Source: Promethearchaeota archaeon (GTDB taxonomy: Archaea > Asgardarchaeota > Lokiarchaeia > Sigynarchaeales > SOKP01). From it: 44,493 bases of DNA. Both the position numbers and the translations under genes were made by a program. Positions 1-8,851 of the stretch are shown here, one piece after another. The stretch lies in NCBI GenBank assembly GCA_019058515.1, contig JAHPYY010000157.1, forward strand, positions 1-44,493, in the 5' to 3' direction. Each line of letters starts with the position of its first letter. The first letter of the stretch is position 1. The notes under the pieces were generated by a model. The model made no database searches, was not told the DNA's origin, and saw nothing but the letters and a program-made list of their open reading frames with translations.

Positions 1-1
1 C

Positions 2-1150
2 GCGCTAGCTTATTTAAAGTTTAACGATAAGGGTGCTTATTTAACAAATGTCAGGAAGGAATCGTTATGCGGAATCCTTTTCGTGTTTCATGCGTGGTTT
101 TACTCGATTATAAATGTTTATTTAATCGTTTTAAACATAGGATTTACTCCTACCATTCCATGGGTGTTGTGGCCTTTATTGTTATGGGGTCTTGGTTTTA
201 CATTTCACGCATTTGGATTCTTCACCTGGAACATGCTGTTTACTGAGCAACTTAGTCGGATAAGAGCTAAGTTTCCAGAGTATTCTGAGAAACATTCCAA
301 AAGAGCAGTAAATTTGATTCTTTCGCAGTTTTGGTTTCTTTTCGCTCATATTGCTTATTTTGTTGTTGGTAACATCTTAATTCCTGTATCTTATATTATA
401 CCAGGTATAACAGTTGGAATTGGAGGTTCAATTACTAACTATTATTACTACACCTTGGGCAATTGGTCAATCCTTTTAGGGTTACATGTGCTATCGTATT
501 ACCTATTCGCTATTGAAACCAAAAAAAGAAGTCTTGTAAAACTCTTTTACTTGAATATCATCGGATATATCGCTTATACCGTCTATTTCATTATTCTTCA
601 GTTTACTCCTATGACAACTCAAATTTGGATTCAATTTCCCCTTGTATTATGGGGAATAGTCATCGCTGTACACGCGTTTATAGTATATAAATGGGATAAA
701 CTCATTGCTGATGCGACTCAGGTCGTACGAACGAGACCTGTCCAACAATTGGAAGAATTTGAGATATATTTGAAAGGTAGTTGGTTGATATTTTGGCAAT
801 GGACTCTCATCGCGCATATCCTTGTATATGTAGGGGGACTTATTTTATTCGCTATACAATTTGCAATTTACGGAATAGTAATGACCGTTTTAGTACACAT
901 AGCTATGGGATGGCTAATAGGAGTATTCGTTCACGGCTCGTTCTTTATCATAATATACAAGCAAATCCGAGCCTTTTTAATGTGGACGGCTACGATACAT
1001 CTGTCGGTTTATATCCCAACATGCGTGTATTTAGTGATTCTTAACCTTATGGTACCCGTAGGAGTTCTATGGAGTCCGATTGCAATACTGGGTTGGGGTA
1101 TCGGCCTTGGATTTCATTTGCTTTTAGCGTACTTAACTAAAAAGAAGTAA
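2..1150 (+). CDS. multi-pass membrane protein with 2TM-type repeats, 5' end cut by window edge
   Basis: The frame is open from base 2 with no stop, so the gene begins outside the window; the GTG at 83 is probably internal. The visible part is a chain of about five helix-pair modules. Each carries a His-plus-aromatic helix, a loop with N and P, and a second helix ending in WGhhhxxH, as in LLLWGLGFTFHAF, LVLWGIVIAVHAF and ILGWGIGLGFHLL. This is the pattern of the 2TM domain family (PF13239-like), which is usually found as one pair attached to kinases or regulators. Residues just before base 83 (ALAYLK) resemble the protein's own C-terminal end (LLAYLTKKK), supporting yet another repeat upstream. 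Function unknown; membrane location is clear. A terminator-like hairpin overlaps the stop codon. Confidence 0.7.
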   Translation, partial: ALAYLKFNDKGAYLTNVRKESLCGILFVFHAWFYSIINVYLIVLNIGFTPTIPWVLWPLLLWGLGFTFHAFGFFTWNMLFTEQLSRIRAKFPEYSEKHSKRAVNLILSQFWFLFAHIAYFVVGNILIPVSYIIPGITVGIGGSITNYYYYTLGNWSILLGLHVLSYYLFAIETKKRSLVKLFYLNIIGYIAYTVYFIILQFTPMTTQIWIQFPLVLWGIVIAVHAFIVYKWDKLIADATQVVRTRPVQQLEEFEIYLKGSWLIFWQWTLIAHILVYVGGLILFAIQFAIYGIVMTVLVHIAMGWLIGVFVHGSFFIIIYKQIRAFLMWTATIHLSVYIPTCVYLVILNLMVPVGVLWSPIAILGWGIGLGFHLLLAYLTKKK

Positions 1151-1171
1151 ATTCACTTCTACTTTTTTTTT
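1143..1171 (+). terminator. hairpin plus T-tract after the 2TM membrane gene
   Basis: AGAAGT (1143-1148) pairs with ACTTCT (1155-1160) across a six-base loop and is followed by nine Ts at 1163-1171. The stem includes the last codons of the membrane gene. Archaeal termination depends mainly on the T-tract; the hairpin may be incidental. Confidence 0.5.
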
Positions 1172-1221
1172 CTTATTTAGTAATATAATTCTGAATCGTA
1201 AAAACTTCATAAATAAGGAAT

Positions 1222-1249
1222 AATTAACTCATTCTAACGGGATATTTAG
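1222..1249 (+). promoter_or_regulatory. conserved 28-bp promoter-like element, copy 1
   Basis: This 28-bp block matches 2893-2920 at 26 positions and sits 33 bp before the first SDR start, as the second copy sits 35 bp before the second SDR. The shared core is AACGGGATATTTAG. The ATATTTA part could be a TATA box with a short leader. Flanking intergenic bases are not similarly conserved, so this looks selected rather than just duplicated. Confidence 0.45.
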
Positions 1250-1282
1250 ATCATATCTTAGTTGCACTAGAAAAGAATTATA

Positions 1283-2833
1283 ATGAATAAACAAACAGTC
1301 TTTTTGCCGGGAGCCAGCGGTAGCATGGGTTTCGAAGCGTTTAAAAAACTATGGCATAAGACGAATGAATACAACATCATTTTACTCCAACGTCCGTCAA
1401 AAAAGAATAAAAAACTATTTAAACCTTATGAAAAGAAATGTGGGATAAAACCAATTAATGGAAATGGAGTAGTGTCGAAAAATGGATTGAAAATAGTATG
1501 GGGAGATGCTACCAATTACGATGATATCGTAGAAGCGTGTTCCGGAATAGATTGGTGTCTCTGTCCAATGGCTTTTATATCGCCGGCTGCAGATCGCAAT
1601 CCTGAAACGGCGAAGGCAGTAAATACTACTGCGATTAAGTACATTATCAAGGCAATTGAATCCCAACCAGGGGGCGCTGAACATATTAAGTTTATTTATA
1701 CAGGAACAGTTGCTGCTACTGGAGATCGCTTACCACCAATCCATCATGGGAGAATTGGTGATCCAATGAAACCGAGTGTTTTTGATTTTTACGCGACCAC
1801 AAAAATTCGTGGAGAAATGGCTGTATGCGAATCAAATTTAAAATATTGGGCTTCATTGCGGCAGACGATGGTTATGATTCCAGACTTAATGTCTCTTATG
1901 GACCCAATTATGTTCCATCAACCAATTAATTCATTTATGGAAAATAATACCTCCCGAGATGCAGGTAGAGGCTTAATTAACTGTTTAGATATTCCAGAAG
2001 ATTCTACCTTTTGGCGTAGATGTTATAATATGTCGGGTGGACCATTCTGTCGAATCACATTTTATGATTTTATGAATAAAGCAATGGAAATAAATGGCGT
2101 TGGAAAGATAGATGATGTCACAGAGCGCAAGTGGTTCGCACTTAGAAACTTTCATATGCAATATTTTGATGATAGCTACGAACTAAATGAATATATCCAT
2201 AATTGGGGTCATTCCATGGAAAATTACTTCAAAATTGTGAGAAATAATAGGCCTTTCTTCATAAAAATCGTAGCAAAACTGTGCCAAATCTCTAAGAGGT
2301 TTAAAGTGCTTGTACAAAAACAGACTCGAAAAAGAATGAAAGCTTTAGCACTAGATAAAACTGGTACATTATTTTGGATTGAAAATGATAGAGAGATGAG
2401 GATAAGTGCGTTCTATAAGGATAAGGATACTTACAAATCTATACCTGATTGGGGGGTTGATATGCCTCAATTGCATCCTGAACCCGAATGGTATACTCTC
2501 GATCATGGTTATGATGAATCAAAAGAAATACTTGATATTGAAGACCTTAGAGGAGCAGCAAAATTTAGGGGTGGTCAATGCTTATCAACAGAATGGGATG
2601 GAGACATGTACAAGAACATCAAATGGAAATGTGCTTTTGATCATGAATTTGAGTTGAAAGTCTATACTGTACTCAAAGCGGGACACTGGTGCCCTGATTG
2701 TTTACCTCCACCTTGGAATTTTGATGAACAAGCGAAAGAAAATCCTTTTTTTGCACAAGTTTGGTATACAAATCATGATAGAGATGAGGATAATTTTTAT
2801 CCTATGGATTGTTATAAGGATATAATAGATTAG
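1283..2833 (+). CDS. extended SDR (NAD(P)-dependent epimerase/dehydrogenase-like) with C-terminal zinc finger
   Basis: Residues 1-300 form an extended short-chain dehydrogenase: the nucleotide-binding turn GASGSMG starts near residue 10, and the catalytic YxxxK is Y170-ATT-K174. Residues 300-350 are basic. The last about 160 residues are unusual: a WGVDMP / DHGYDESK stretch, then a treble-clef-like zinc site C450-xxx-H454 ... C470-xx-C473, followed by LPPPWNFDEQA. The substrate is not evident. The next gene is a close paralogue, and a steroid-5-alpha-reductase-like gene follows that, which suggests a lipid, polyprenol or sterol-like substrate (inference). ATG start with its own promoter-like element upstream. 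Confidence 0.75.
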   Translation: MNKQTVFLPGASGSMGFEAFKKLWHKTNEYNIILLQRPSKKNKKLFKPYEKKCGIKPINGNGVVSKNGLKIVWGDATNYDDIVEACSGIDWCLCPMAFISPAADRNPETAKAVNTTAIKYIIKAIESQPGGAEHIKFIYTGTVAATGDRLPPIHHGRIGDPMKPSVFDFYATTKIRGEMAVCESNLKYWASLRQTMVMIPDLMSLMDPIMFHQPINSFMENNTSRDAGRGLINCLDIPEDSTFWRRCYNMSGGPFCRITFYDFMNKAMEINGVGKIDDVTERKWFALRNFHMQYFDDSYELNEYIHNWGHSMENYFKIVRNNRPFFIKIVAKLCQISKRFKVLVQKQTRKRMKALALDKTGTLFWIENDREMRISAFYKDKDTYKSIPDWGVDMPQLHPEPEWYTLDHGYDESKEILDIEDLRGAAKFRGGQCLSTEWDGDMYKNIKWKCAFDHEFELKVYTVLKAGHWCPDCLPPPWNFDEQAKENPFFAQVWYTNHDRDEDNFYPMDCYKDIID

Positions 2834-2892
2834 AGAGAAGAAATTAGGAAAAATAGTAAATATTTCAAATTTAAGTAAGAATTTTAAAGAAA

Positions 2893-2920
2893 AATTAACT
2901 TATTCAAACGGGATATTTAG
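2893..2920 (+). promoter_or_regulatory. conserved 28-bp promoter-like element, copy 2
   Basis: Second copy of the block at 1222-1249 (differences at two positions), 35 bp before the start of the second SDR gene. The identical placement argues for a promoter or regulator site that lets both paralogues respond together. Confidence 0.45.
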
Positions 2921-2955
2921 TTAGTCTCTTAATTTTCACTAGGTAAGTCTTTAGT

Positions 2956-4515
2956 ATGAGTAAACAAACAGTATTTTTACCTGGAGCCAGTGGTAGCATG
3001 GGTTTTGAGGCGTTCAAACGCCTATGGGCTATGCGGGATAAATATGACATCGTTCTACTCCAACGCCCTTCCAAAAAGAATAAACGGCTTTTTAAACCAT
3101 TTGAGAAAAAGTGTGGCATCAAATCAATTAAGGGAAATGGGATAGTAACTAATAATGGCTTGAAAATAGTGTGGGGTGATGCAGTTAACAACGACGATAT
3201 TATTGAGGCGTGCTCCGGGATTGATTGGTGTCTCTGCCCAATGGCAATAATTTCACCAGAAGCAGATTTAAATCCTGAATACACGAACAAAATAAATATC
3301 AAAGCAATAAAATCTATTATTAATGCAATTGAAACCCAACCAGGGGGCAAAAACCATATTAAATTTATATATATTGGCTCAATTGTCCAAACTGGGAGCA
3401 GATTACCTCCCATCCATCACGGTCGGGTAGGAGATCCCATGAAACCAGCGATTTTGGATTATTATGCAGTCTCAAAAGTCAAGGCAGAATTAGCTCTTTG
3501 TGAATCTAACCTTAGATACTGGGCATCGCTGCGTCAAACCTTCATTTTAATTCCTAATTTAATGTCTTTACTGGATCCTATAATGTTTCACCAACCCATA
3601 AATACCTTTATGGAGTGTATTACAGTTGAAGACGCGGGAAGAGGTTTAATTAATTGTTTGAATATCCCTGAGAATTCTGACTTTTGGCGTAAATGTTATA
3701 ATATGGGAGGAGGTCCCTCATATCGAATTAATTATTACGACTTATTAAACAACTTTTTGGAAATGAACGGCATTGGAAAGATCGATGAAGTTACGGAGCG
3801 AAATTGGTTCACTTTGAGGAATTTCCACATGTACTACTTAGACGATAGCAATATTCTTGATAGATACATACATAATTGGAGCGATTCGTTAGATGATTAT
3901 ATTAAAAGATTAAAAAAAAATAGACCACTATACTTAAAAATAGTGTCTGTGCTTAGTAACAAATTCCCTTGGATTAAAAGAAAGATACAAAAAATAACTT
4001 ACAGAAAGTTAAAGAAATTAGTTATGGATAAAACCGGAACTCTGTATTGGTATAAAAACAAATTAGATAATAGAATTTCTGCTTTTTATGGCTCTTACGA
4101 AGACTTCGAGTCTATTCCTCCTTGGGGTGTAGATATGCCGTTGTTTGATCCAGAACCTGACCATATAAAGCTTGATCATGGGTATGATGAGTCAAAACCA
4201 AACTTAGATTTAGAAGACCTGCAAGCTACTGCGAAATTTAGAGGTGGGGAATGTTTGTCTTCTGAGTGGGATGGTTCCCTATACAGTACTATTGAATGGA
4301 AATGTGCCTTTGGTCACCCATTTAATTTAAAGCCTTACACCGTACTTAAAGCGGGACACTGGTGTCCTCAGTGTTTACCTCCACCGTGGAATTACGACGA
4401 ACAAGCCAAAAAGAACAAGTTTTTTGCTCAAGTTTGGTACCCAAATCATGATAATGATGAAAATAATTTTTATCCTGAAGATAGTTATTTAGATATATTT
4501 AAGATGTTAGATTAG
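2956..4515 (+). CDS. extended SDR with C-terminal zinc finger, tandem paralogue
   Basis: Paralogue of the gene at 1283-2833, colinear over its whole length (519 against 516 residues). It keeps GASGSMG near residue 10, Y170-AVS-K174 and the tail with WGVDMP, DHGYDESK, a CxxxH pair (CAFGH) and CPQC. The strongest conservation is in the N-terminal Rossmann part and in the zinc tail; the basic linker around residues 310-350 differs most. Two such copies could form a heterodimer or act on two related substrates (inference). The 5-alpha-reductase-like gene starts 18 bp after its stop, so those two are probably cotranscribed. Confidence 0.75.
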   Translation: MSKQTVFLPGASGSMGFEAFKRLWAMRDKYDIVLLQRPSKKNKRLFKPFEKKCGIKSIKGNGIVTNNGLKIVWGDAVNNDDIIEACSGIDWCLCPMAIISPEADLNPEYTNKINIKAIKSIINAIETQPGGKNHIKFIYIGSIVQTGSRLPPIHHGRVGDPMKPAILDYYAVSKVKAELALCESNLRYWASLRQTFILIPNLMSLLDPIMFHQPINTFMECITVEDAGRGLINCLNIPENSDFWRKCYNMGGGPSYRINYYDLLNNFLEMNGIGKIDEVTERNWFTLRNFHMYYLDDSNILDRYIHNWSDSLDDYIKRLKKNRPLYLKIVSVLSNKFPWIKRKIQKITYRKLKKLVMDKTGTLYWYKNKLDNRISAFYGSYEDFESIPPWGVDMPLFDPEPDHIKLDHGYDESKPNLDLEDLQATAKFRGGECLSSEWDGSLYSTIEWKCAFGHPFNLKPYTVLKAGHWCPQCLPPPWNYDEQAKKNKFFAQVWYPNHDNDENNFYPEDSYLDIFKMLD

Positions 4516-4533
4516 TTAAAAGGAGATTTAAAT

Positions 4534-5295
4534 ATGGAAGAAATTGTATTTTTCAATTGGTTTATGATAATAATGGTTATTATCGGAGTTGTAGTCTTTT
4601 TTACCCTTCTTAAAATCACTGCTGGCTACGGACAACATATTTCGAAAAAATGGGGACCATCAATAAGCGATAAACTAGGATGGTTCATTATGGAAGTCCC
4701 TACGGTAATTTTATACGTAATTTTATATATATTTGGCAATTATCAACTCAACCCTATAACATTATTATTTTCTGGATTGTTTCTGTTTCATTATGGATAT
4801 AGGAGCTTCATATTTCCGCTTTTAATCAGAGGAAAGCGTAAAATGCCATGGTCAATTATAGCTATGGGTATTATATTTAACACAGCAAACGCTTATTTGC
4901 AAGGAAGATGGATAAACACTCTATCTGGGGGATATGATGTAATATGGATCACTTCCCCTCTCTTTATAGTAGGTCTAATCGTATTTTTCTCAGGTTTTTT
5001 AATTCACTTCCATTCAGACCGTTTAATTCGAAGGTTGCGAAAGCCTGGAGAAAATGACTTCAAAATACCACACGGAGGTTTATTTGAGTATGTAAGCTGT
5101 CCTACTTATTTAGGCGAAATTACTGAATGGATTGGCTGGGCAATTATGACATGTTCTTTTCCAGGATTTGTATTTGCATTTTGGACCGGTGCTAATCTGA
5201 TTCCAAGAGCTAGGAGCAATCATAGATGGTACAAAAAGACATTTGGCGAAGAATATCCTAAAAATCGGAAAGCATTAATTCCGTTTATTTTTTGA
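4534..5295 (+). CDS. steroid 5-alpha-reductase-like (DUF1295-type) membrane enzyme
   Basis: This 253-residue multi-pass membrane protein has the C-terminal signature of the 3-oxo-5-alpha-steroid 4-dehydrogenase / DUF1295 family: helices, then FKIPHGGLFEYVSCPTYLGE, WIGWAIMTC, and a C-terminal NHRWYKKTFGEEYPKNRKALIPF. In characterised relatives this region binds NADPH and reduces a double bond of a steroid, enone lipid or polyprenol. AGGAG at 4521-4525 gives a strong ribosome binding site 8 bases before the ATG. Together with the two SDRs it suggests a short lipid-reduction pathway; the substrate cannot be read from sequence. Confidence 0.8.
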   Translation: MEEIVFFNWFMIIMVIIGVVVFFTLLKITAGYGQHISKKWGPSISDKLGWFIMEVPTVILYVILYIFGNYQLNPITLLFSGLFLFHYGYRSFIFPLLIRGKRKMPWSIIAMGIIFNTANAYLQGRWINTLSGGYDVIWITSPLFIVGLIVFFSGFLIHFHSDRLIRRLRKPGENDFKIPHGGLFEYVSCPTYLGEITEWIGWAIMTCSFPGFVFAFWTGANLIPRARSNHRWYKKTFGEEYPKNRKALIPFIF

Positions 5296-5316
5296 AAGTT
5301 TTAATTTATACTTTTA

Positions 5317-5853
5317 CTAGTTTGCAAAGTTAAACTGTGAAAGATTTAATCGACTTTTAACTATACTAAATACAAGGATCCCAATAGTAGAAAGTATTAC
5401 CTCTGAAATTAGCACTTGAATAAAGCTTATCCAAAACGGTAATGATAACACGATAAGTAAAATAACCGCCACATAGATAGAAATTATAATTGAATACAGA
5501 ATTCCCCCCACATACTTAAAATATCCTCTATTTCTCAAAACTACGATGCAATATAATGCAGGGATATTTACTATACAACTTATAAGATCGATTAATCCCA
5601 AAGGAGATGTTAAATTAAGAAAGAATACACCAATTACATTTCCAATCAATCCTTCTATTGGAAATATAATACACATACCCACGATTATTTCAGCAACCCT
5701 GAATTGAAGACCTAGAAAACTTATTGGTTGAAATAAGTAACCTAGCGCAATATACAAGGCAGCAGTTATTGCGGTTAACGCTATTCTGACGCTTAAAATC
5801 TTTTTTGGGTTAATTACAGTTTCCTTTTCGATTTCGTTTGAGTCTATGGTCAT
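5317..5853 (-). CDS. queT: QueT-like ECF transporter substrate-binding (S) component
   Basis: The 178-residue protein has about five to six helices and the QueT family pattern: an opening R-I-ALTAITAALY helix, LQFRVAEIIVGMCIIFPIEGLIGN, then NLTSPLGLIDLI. QueT proteins are S components of energy-coupling-factor transporters, thought to import queuosine precursors such as preQ0/preQ1. No A or T genes are next to it, so it would have to share an ECF module, and the one at 22386-25058 is a candidate. QueC and QueD in this window also belong to 7-deazaguanine metabolism. It converges on the reductase gene with a 21-bp gap. Confidence 0.7.
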   Translation of the reverse strand: MTIDSNEIEKETVINPKKILSVRIALTAITAALYIALGYLFQPISFLGLQFRVAEIIVGMCIIFPIEGLIGNVIGVFFLNLTSPLGLIDLISCIVNIPALYCIVVLRNRGYFKYVGGILYSIIISIYVAVILLIVLSLPFWISFIQVLISEVILSTIGILVFSIVKSRLNLSQFNFAN

Positions 5854-5999
5854 AAATTGTCTGCTACTTGATTTTGATGAGAATTTGTAAGAAATTATAT
5901 GTTGGATCTCTTAATAATTTTATATTTCCTTAATACTTTTACGATAAATATACTAAGATATACAATCGAACTTATATCAAAGACAATTGATTAAAAGAG

Positions 6000-6007
6000 A
6001 AAAAAAA
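6000..6007 (-). terminator. T-tract downstream of the AOR gene
   Basis: Eight consecutive Ts on the minus strand begin 4 bases after the stop codon. No clear hairpin; a plain U-tract is enough for archaeal termination. Confidence 0.3.
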
Positions 6008-6011
6008 TAGA

Positions 6012-7832
6012 TTAAATCTTCACAAAATCTAGTTCTAAATCCTGCAGAGTTTCTAGAGTTGGATAACTATTTTCCGGATTCCAGCCCATTTTTTCACAAT
6101 ATGCTTTGAAGTCTTCTAGATAATCTACTCCAATGGCTCTTTCGGGAAGTTTATTATTAATGACATCAATCCCTTCTCTTAAATTGAACGATTGACGCAA
6201 TGTTTGAATTCTCACTCCAGTTTTTATTGCCTCTTCTGGAGAGATATCCCATCCTACGACTGCTTTTATTATATCAAACAATGGATACTTTTGCATAAAA
6301 TATGCAAATTCACACAATCCTACGCTACATGTAAATTGCCAGATTCCTACTACGATCTTCTCTGCCTCTGATCTATCCTCTCCTGGTCGCTTAAACCTCT
6401 TTGGGAGCCCTATTCCCTCAAACATGCCGTTAGGTTTTATTAACGGTCCTTGAGCAAGCATATCAAGGCAAGCAGATGTATGTCTCCCTGGAGTTGGGTC
6501 AAACGCAAAAGACGCACCCAAATTTTTGTAATACTTTGGCGAATGCATACCCAACTCTTGTCCTAAAGAGTGAATCGCAAATTCTTGCCCCTTTCCTAAT
6601 TTTTCCGATGCAACTTTACATCCATCTGCTAAAATATCTCCAATTCCTTCGCGATTGATAATTTTTTTAGTCAACTCTATGATTGCGCTAGAATTGCCCC
6701 ACTTTAATTCTAAACCGTCCACCTCATCCTTACTTAGTATACCATTTTCAAAGCACTCAATTGCAAATGCAATTGTTCCGCCTACTGATATCGTATCTAT
6801 ACCCGCTCGATTACATATATCGTTTACTTTAAAGATTGATATTATGTCGTTGTTTAAAAGTAAATGGCCAAAGCTTGCGCAAGTTTCGTACTCTGGTCGA
6901 TGTGTTTCTTCTAAACCTGCTTCTGGAACTTTCAAAATTGCCCCGCATCGAACTGGACAGGAGAAACATCCGTAAGCTCTCTCTTTGAACTTTACTATTT
7001 TTTCACCAGAAATAGCGTTTACATTAGGATAATCCTCTTTAGACCCTCCCCAATTCTTTACTGGAGTGTCATTTATCTGAAATGACACTGTATTGCCGAA
7101 AGTAGTACCCAATGTTTTATAAGCCATTATAGCACCTACCTCTGAGGCATTAATTGCATCGTTGTATTCCTTAGTTATCGACAAAAGTAAATCGTTATTA
7201 TTCACTTGTATCTTCTTATTTCCTTTGAGAACGACGACTTTCAATTTTTTAGAGCCCATCACTGCTCCAAAACCTGAACGACCCGCAATTCTAGCTTTAT
7301 CATTAACAATACCAGATATTAGACTTAGTATTTCTCCCGCTTGACCGATTGAAGCAATTTGAACCTTTCCATACTTATCTTTTAATTTTTCTTCTGTTTC
7401 AACGACATCTAAACCCCAGTATTCTGAAGCGTCTGAAATTTGTTTTTCTCCCTCCACAATTGATACAATTTTAGCAGAATTAGCAATTCCTTTGATTAAA
7501 ATTGCATCATATCCACATTTCCTTATTTCGGGACCAAAAAAACCGCCGCAGTTTGAGTCTCCCCACGTACCGGTTAAAGGAGATTTTCCTGCCACCATAA
7601 ATCTACCTGTCATGGGAGAAACGGTTCCAGTTAACAATCCTGGACAAAAGGCGAGAATTGCGTCACTCCCTAAAGGATCGTAATTTTTAGGTGTATTCTC
7701 GTAGATAAATTTTGCTGCCAATCCATATCCCCCAATATATTTCCGATAGATATCTTCGCTGATTTCTTCTTCTTTAAATGTCTCTTCTGTTAAATTAATC
7801 CATAAAATTTTTCCAAAATATTGATTTGTCAT
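6012..7832 (-). CDS. aor: tungsten-containing aldehyde:ferredoxin oxidoreductase
   Basis: Oxidises aldehydes to carboxylic acids with ferredoxin as electron acceptor, using a bis-pterin tungsten cofactor. At 606 residues it is full length for the family. The [4Fe-4S] ligands are visible as C289-xx-C292-xxx-C296 and a distal C507 in SVGLCEF. The N-terminal domain has the family blocks IGGYGLAAKF, SPMTGRFMVAGKSPLTG, GDSNCGGFFGPEIRKCGYDA and GRSGFGAVMGSKKLK. The central PEYETCASFGHLLLNND and the later DPTPGRH are pterin-proximal segments. Cytoplasmic, soluble. No other pterin biosynthesis gene is adjacent; a MoaD-like protein is at 20107. Which aldehyde is used cannot be told from sequence. Confidence 0.93.
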   Translation of the reverse strand: MTNQYFGKILWINLTEETFKEEEISEDIYRKYIGGYGLAAKFIYENTPKNYDPLGSDAILAFCPGLLTGTVSPMTGRFMVAGKSPLTGTWGDSNCGGFFGPEIRKCGYDAILIKGIANSAKIVSIVEGEKQISDASEYWGLDVVETEEKLKDKYGKVQIASIGQAGEILSLISGIVNDKARIAGRSGFGAVMGSKKLKVVVLKGNKKIQVNNNDLLLSITKEYNDAINASEVGAIMAYKTLGTTFGNTVSFQINDTPVKNWGGSKEDYPNVNAISGEKIVKFKERAYGCFSCPVRCGAILKVPEAGLEETHRPEYETCASFGHLLLNNDIISIFKVNDICNRAGIDTISVGGTIAFAIECFENGILSKDEVDGLELKWGNSSAIIELTKKIINREGIGDILADGCKVASEKLGKGQEFAIHSLGQELGMHSPKYYKNLGASFAFDPTPGRHTSACLDMLAQGPLIKPNGMFEGIGLPKRFKRPGEDRSEAEKIVVGIWQFTCSVGLCEFAYFMQKYPLFDIIKAVVGWDISPEEAIKTGVRIQTLRQSFNLREGIDVINNKLPERAIGVDYLEDFKAYCEKMGWNPENSYPTLETLQDLELDFVKI

Positions 7833-7975
7833 ATTACTTTCACTTTGTTGGTTTCTTTATTTATACGTCTGCTTAATTTAGTTGTATATTTGGTAAAATT
7901 TAAATTAATGATATGTATAAAGAACTATTTCGTTAAAAATACATTTTTCTCCAATTTTAAAACATTTAATTCACA

Positions 7976-8488
7976 TCAGTATTTTATCTCTATAATTTTA
8001 GCCTTAATTTCTTGATCTATTGTTAAAATCACAATTGTAGCGTAGGGTTTACTAGAAAACTCGTCGATGTACTCTCTTCCAGGATTAATAAATAGAGTAT
8101 TTTCTCTCCGTTGAATATTAGCTTCGTGTGTATGTCCATAAGCAATAATGTCTAAGTCTTGATCTCTAAATTCCTTTAGAATTCTCTTTTTCAAGAGAGT
8201 CTCTGAACCTCCAGATTCTGGATGAATTATGCCCACTCTTTTTCTTGATATCTCGATGATTTTCTTGCGAGGAAGTAACTTTCGGATCTCTAAGGGGTCT
8301 GAATTTGCATACACTCCCTTGAAATAATTAGGTTTCAAATTATCGAAGCTTTTAAAGATATTCTTTGATGTATAGTCTCCCACATGTATTACACAATCGT
8401 ATAAATTTAATATTTGTAGGATTTGCTTTGGTAAATCATCGAATGAAGAAATATGAGTATCTCCGATAATAAGAACCTTAGTTTTCAA
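7976..8488 (-). CDS. YfcE/MJ0936-type metallophosphoesterase
   Basis: A 170-residue calcineurin-like phosphoesterase of the small archaeal/bacterial YfcE type. Metal-binding motifs are in order: GDTH near residue 9, HVGD, a variant ANSD in place of the usual GNxD, IIHPESG supplying a His, and GHTHEA near the C-terminus. Such enzymes hydrolyse phosphodiesters using two metal ions (often Mn or Ni); physiological substrates are poorly known. The start is TTG, placed directly before the first beta strand (KTKVLIIGD), and no better start lies upstream. Its 5' side abuts an amidohydrolase remnant on the other strand. Confidence 0.87.
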   Translation of the reverse strand: MKTKVLIIGDTHISSFDDLPKQILQILNLYDCVIHVGDYTSKNIFKSFDNLKPNYFKGVYANSDPLEIRKLLPRKKIIEISRKRVGIIHPESGGSETLLKKRILKEFRDQDLDIIAYGHTHEANIQRRENTLFINPGREYIDEFSSKPYATIVILTIDQEIKAKIIEIKY

Positions 8489-8495
8489 TTTTTTT

Positions 8496-8813
8496 CCAAT
8501 AGAATTACCTTACTCCACGCATTACGATGTATGGAAAGAATTAAAATACTTGGTAAAATATACAGGAATGTCGAATCAAGAAGCGATTTATTATGTAACT
8601 AAAAACAACGCCGAAATCATAGGAATCGAACATGAAACGGGAAGTATTGAAAAAAATAAATCTGCAGATTTGTAAGTTGTTAACGGTAATCCCTTAGAAA
8701 ATATCGACTACTTGGGAGAGGTAGAACATGTGATATTTAAAGGATACTATATTAAAAATCCTACATTCAAACGGATTAAGAAATTAAAAGAACTCACTCC
8801 TATTGAGTTATAA
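8496..8813 (+). pseudogene. C-terminal remnant of an amidohydrolase (imidazolonepropionase-like), with internal stop
   Basis: Read on the plus strand from 8496, the translation shows the end of a metal-dependent amidohydrolase: MSNQEAIYYVTKNNAEIIG, a GSIEKNKSADL strand, then VVNGNPLENIDYLGEVEH, VIFKGYY and a TAA at 8811. An in-frame TAA at 8673 splits SADL from VVNGNP, exactly inside the conserved ADhhvhdgnP block of the family. About the first 300 residues, with the metal-binding part, are missing; the remnant starts against the phosphoesterase gene. The internal codon is TAA, so pyrrolysine readthrough does not apply. I call this a decayed gene; a deletion seems to have removed its front. 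Confidence 0.8.
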
Positions 8814-8851
8814 TCCCATTTTTTCTAAATTTTAAGAAGAAATCCTGTGTT

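Noticed and set aside
2343..2379. DKTGTL in both SDR proteins, the phosphorylation motif of P-type ATPases
   Set aside because: It lies in a soluble linker, is followed by F or Y rather than T or I, and no other P-type motif is present. Coincidence.
2630..2703. Homing-endonuclease-type zinc finger in the SDR tails
   Set aside because: The CxxxH…GxWCPxC pattern resembles fingers found beside nucleases, but no nuclease domain or intein signature is present.
6655..6975. 106-residue plus-strand ORF inside the AOR gene
   Set aside because: Antisense shadow of strongly conserved AOR coding sequence; no protein features.
8673..8675. Stop-codon readthrough in the amidohydrolase frame
   Set aside because: The codon is TAA, not TAG or TGA, and the N-terminal two-thirds of the gene is absent anyway.
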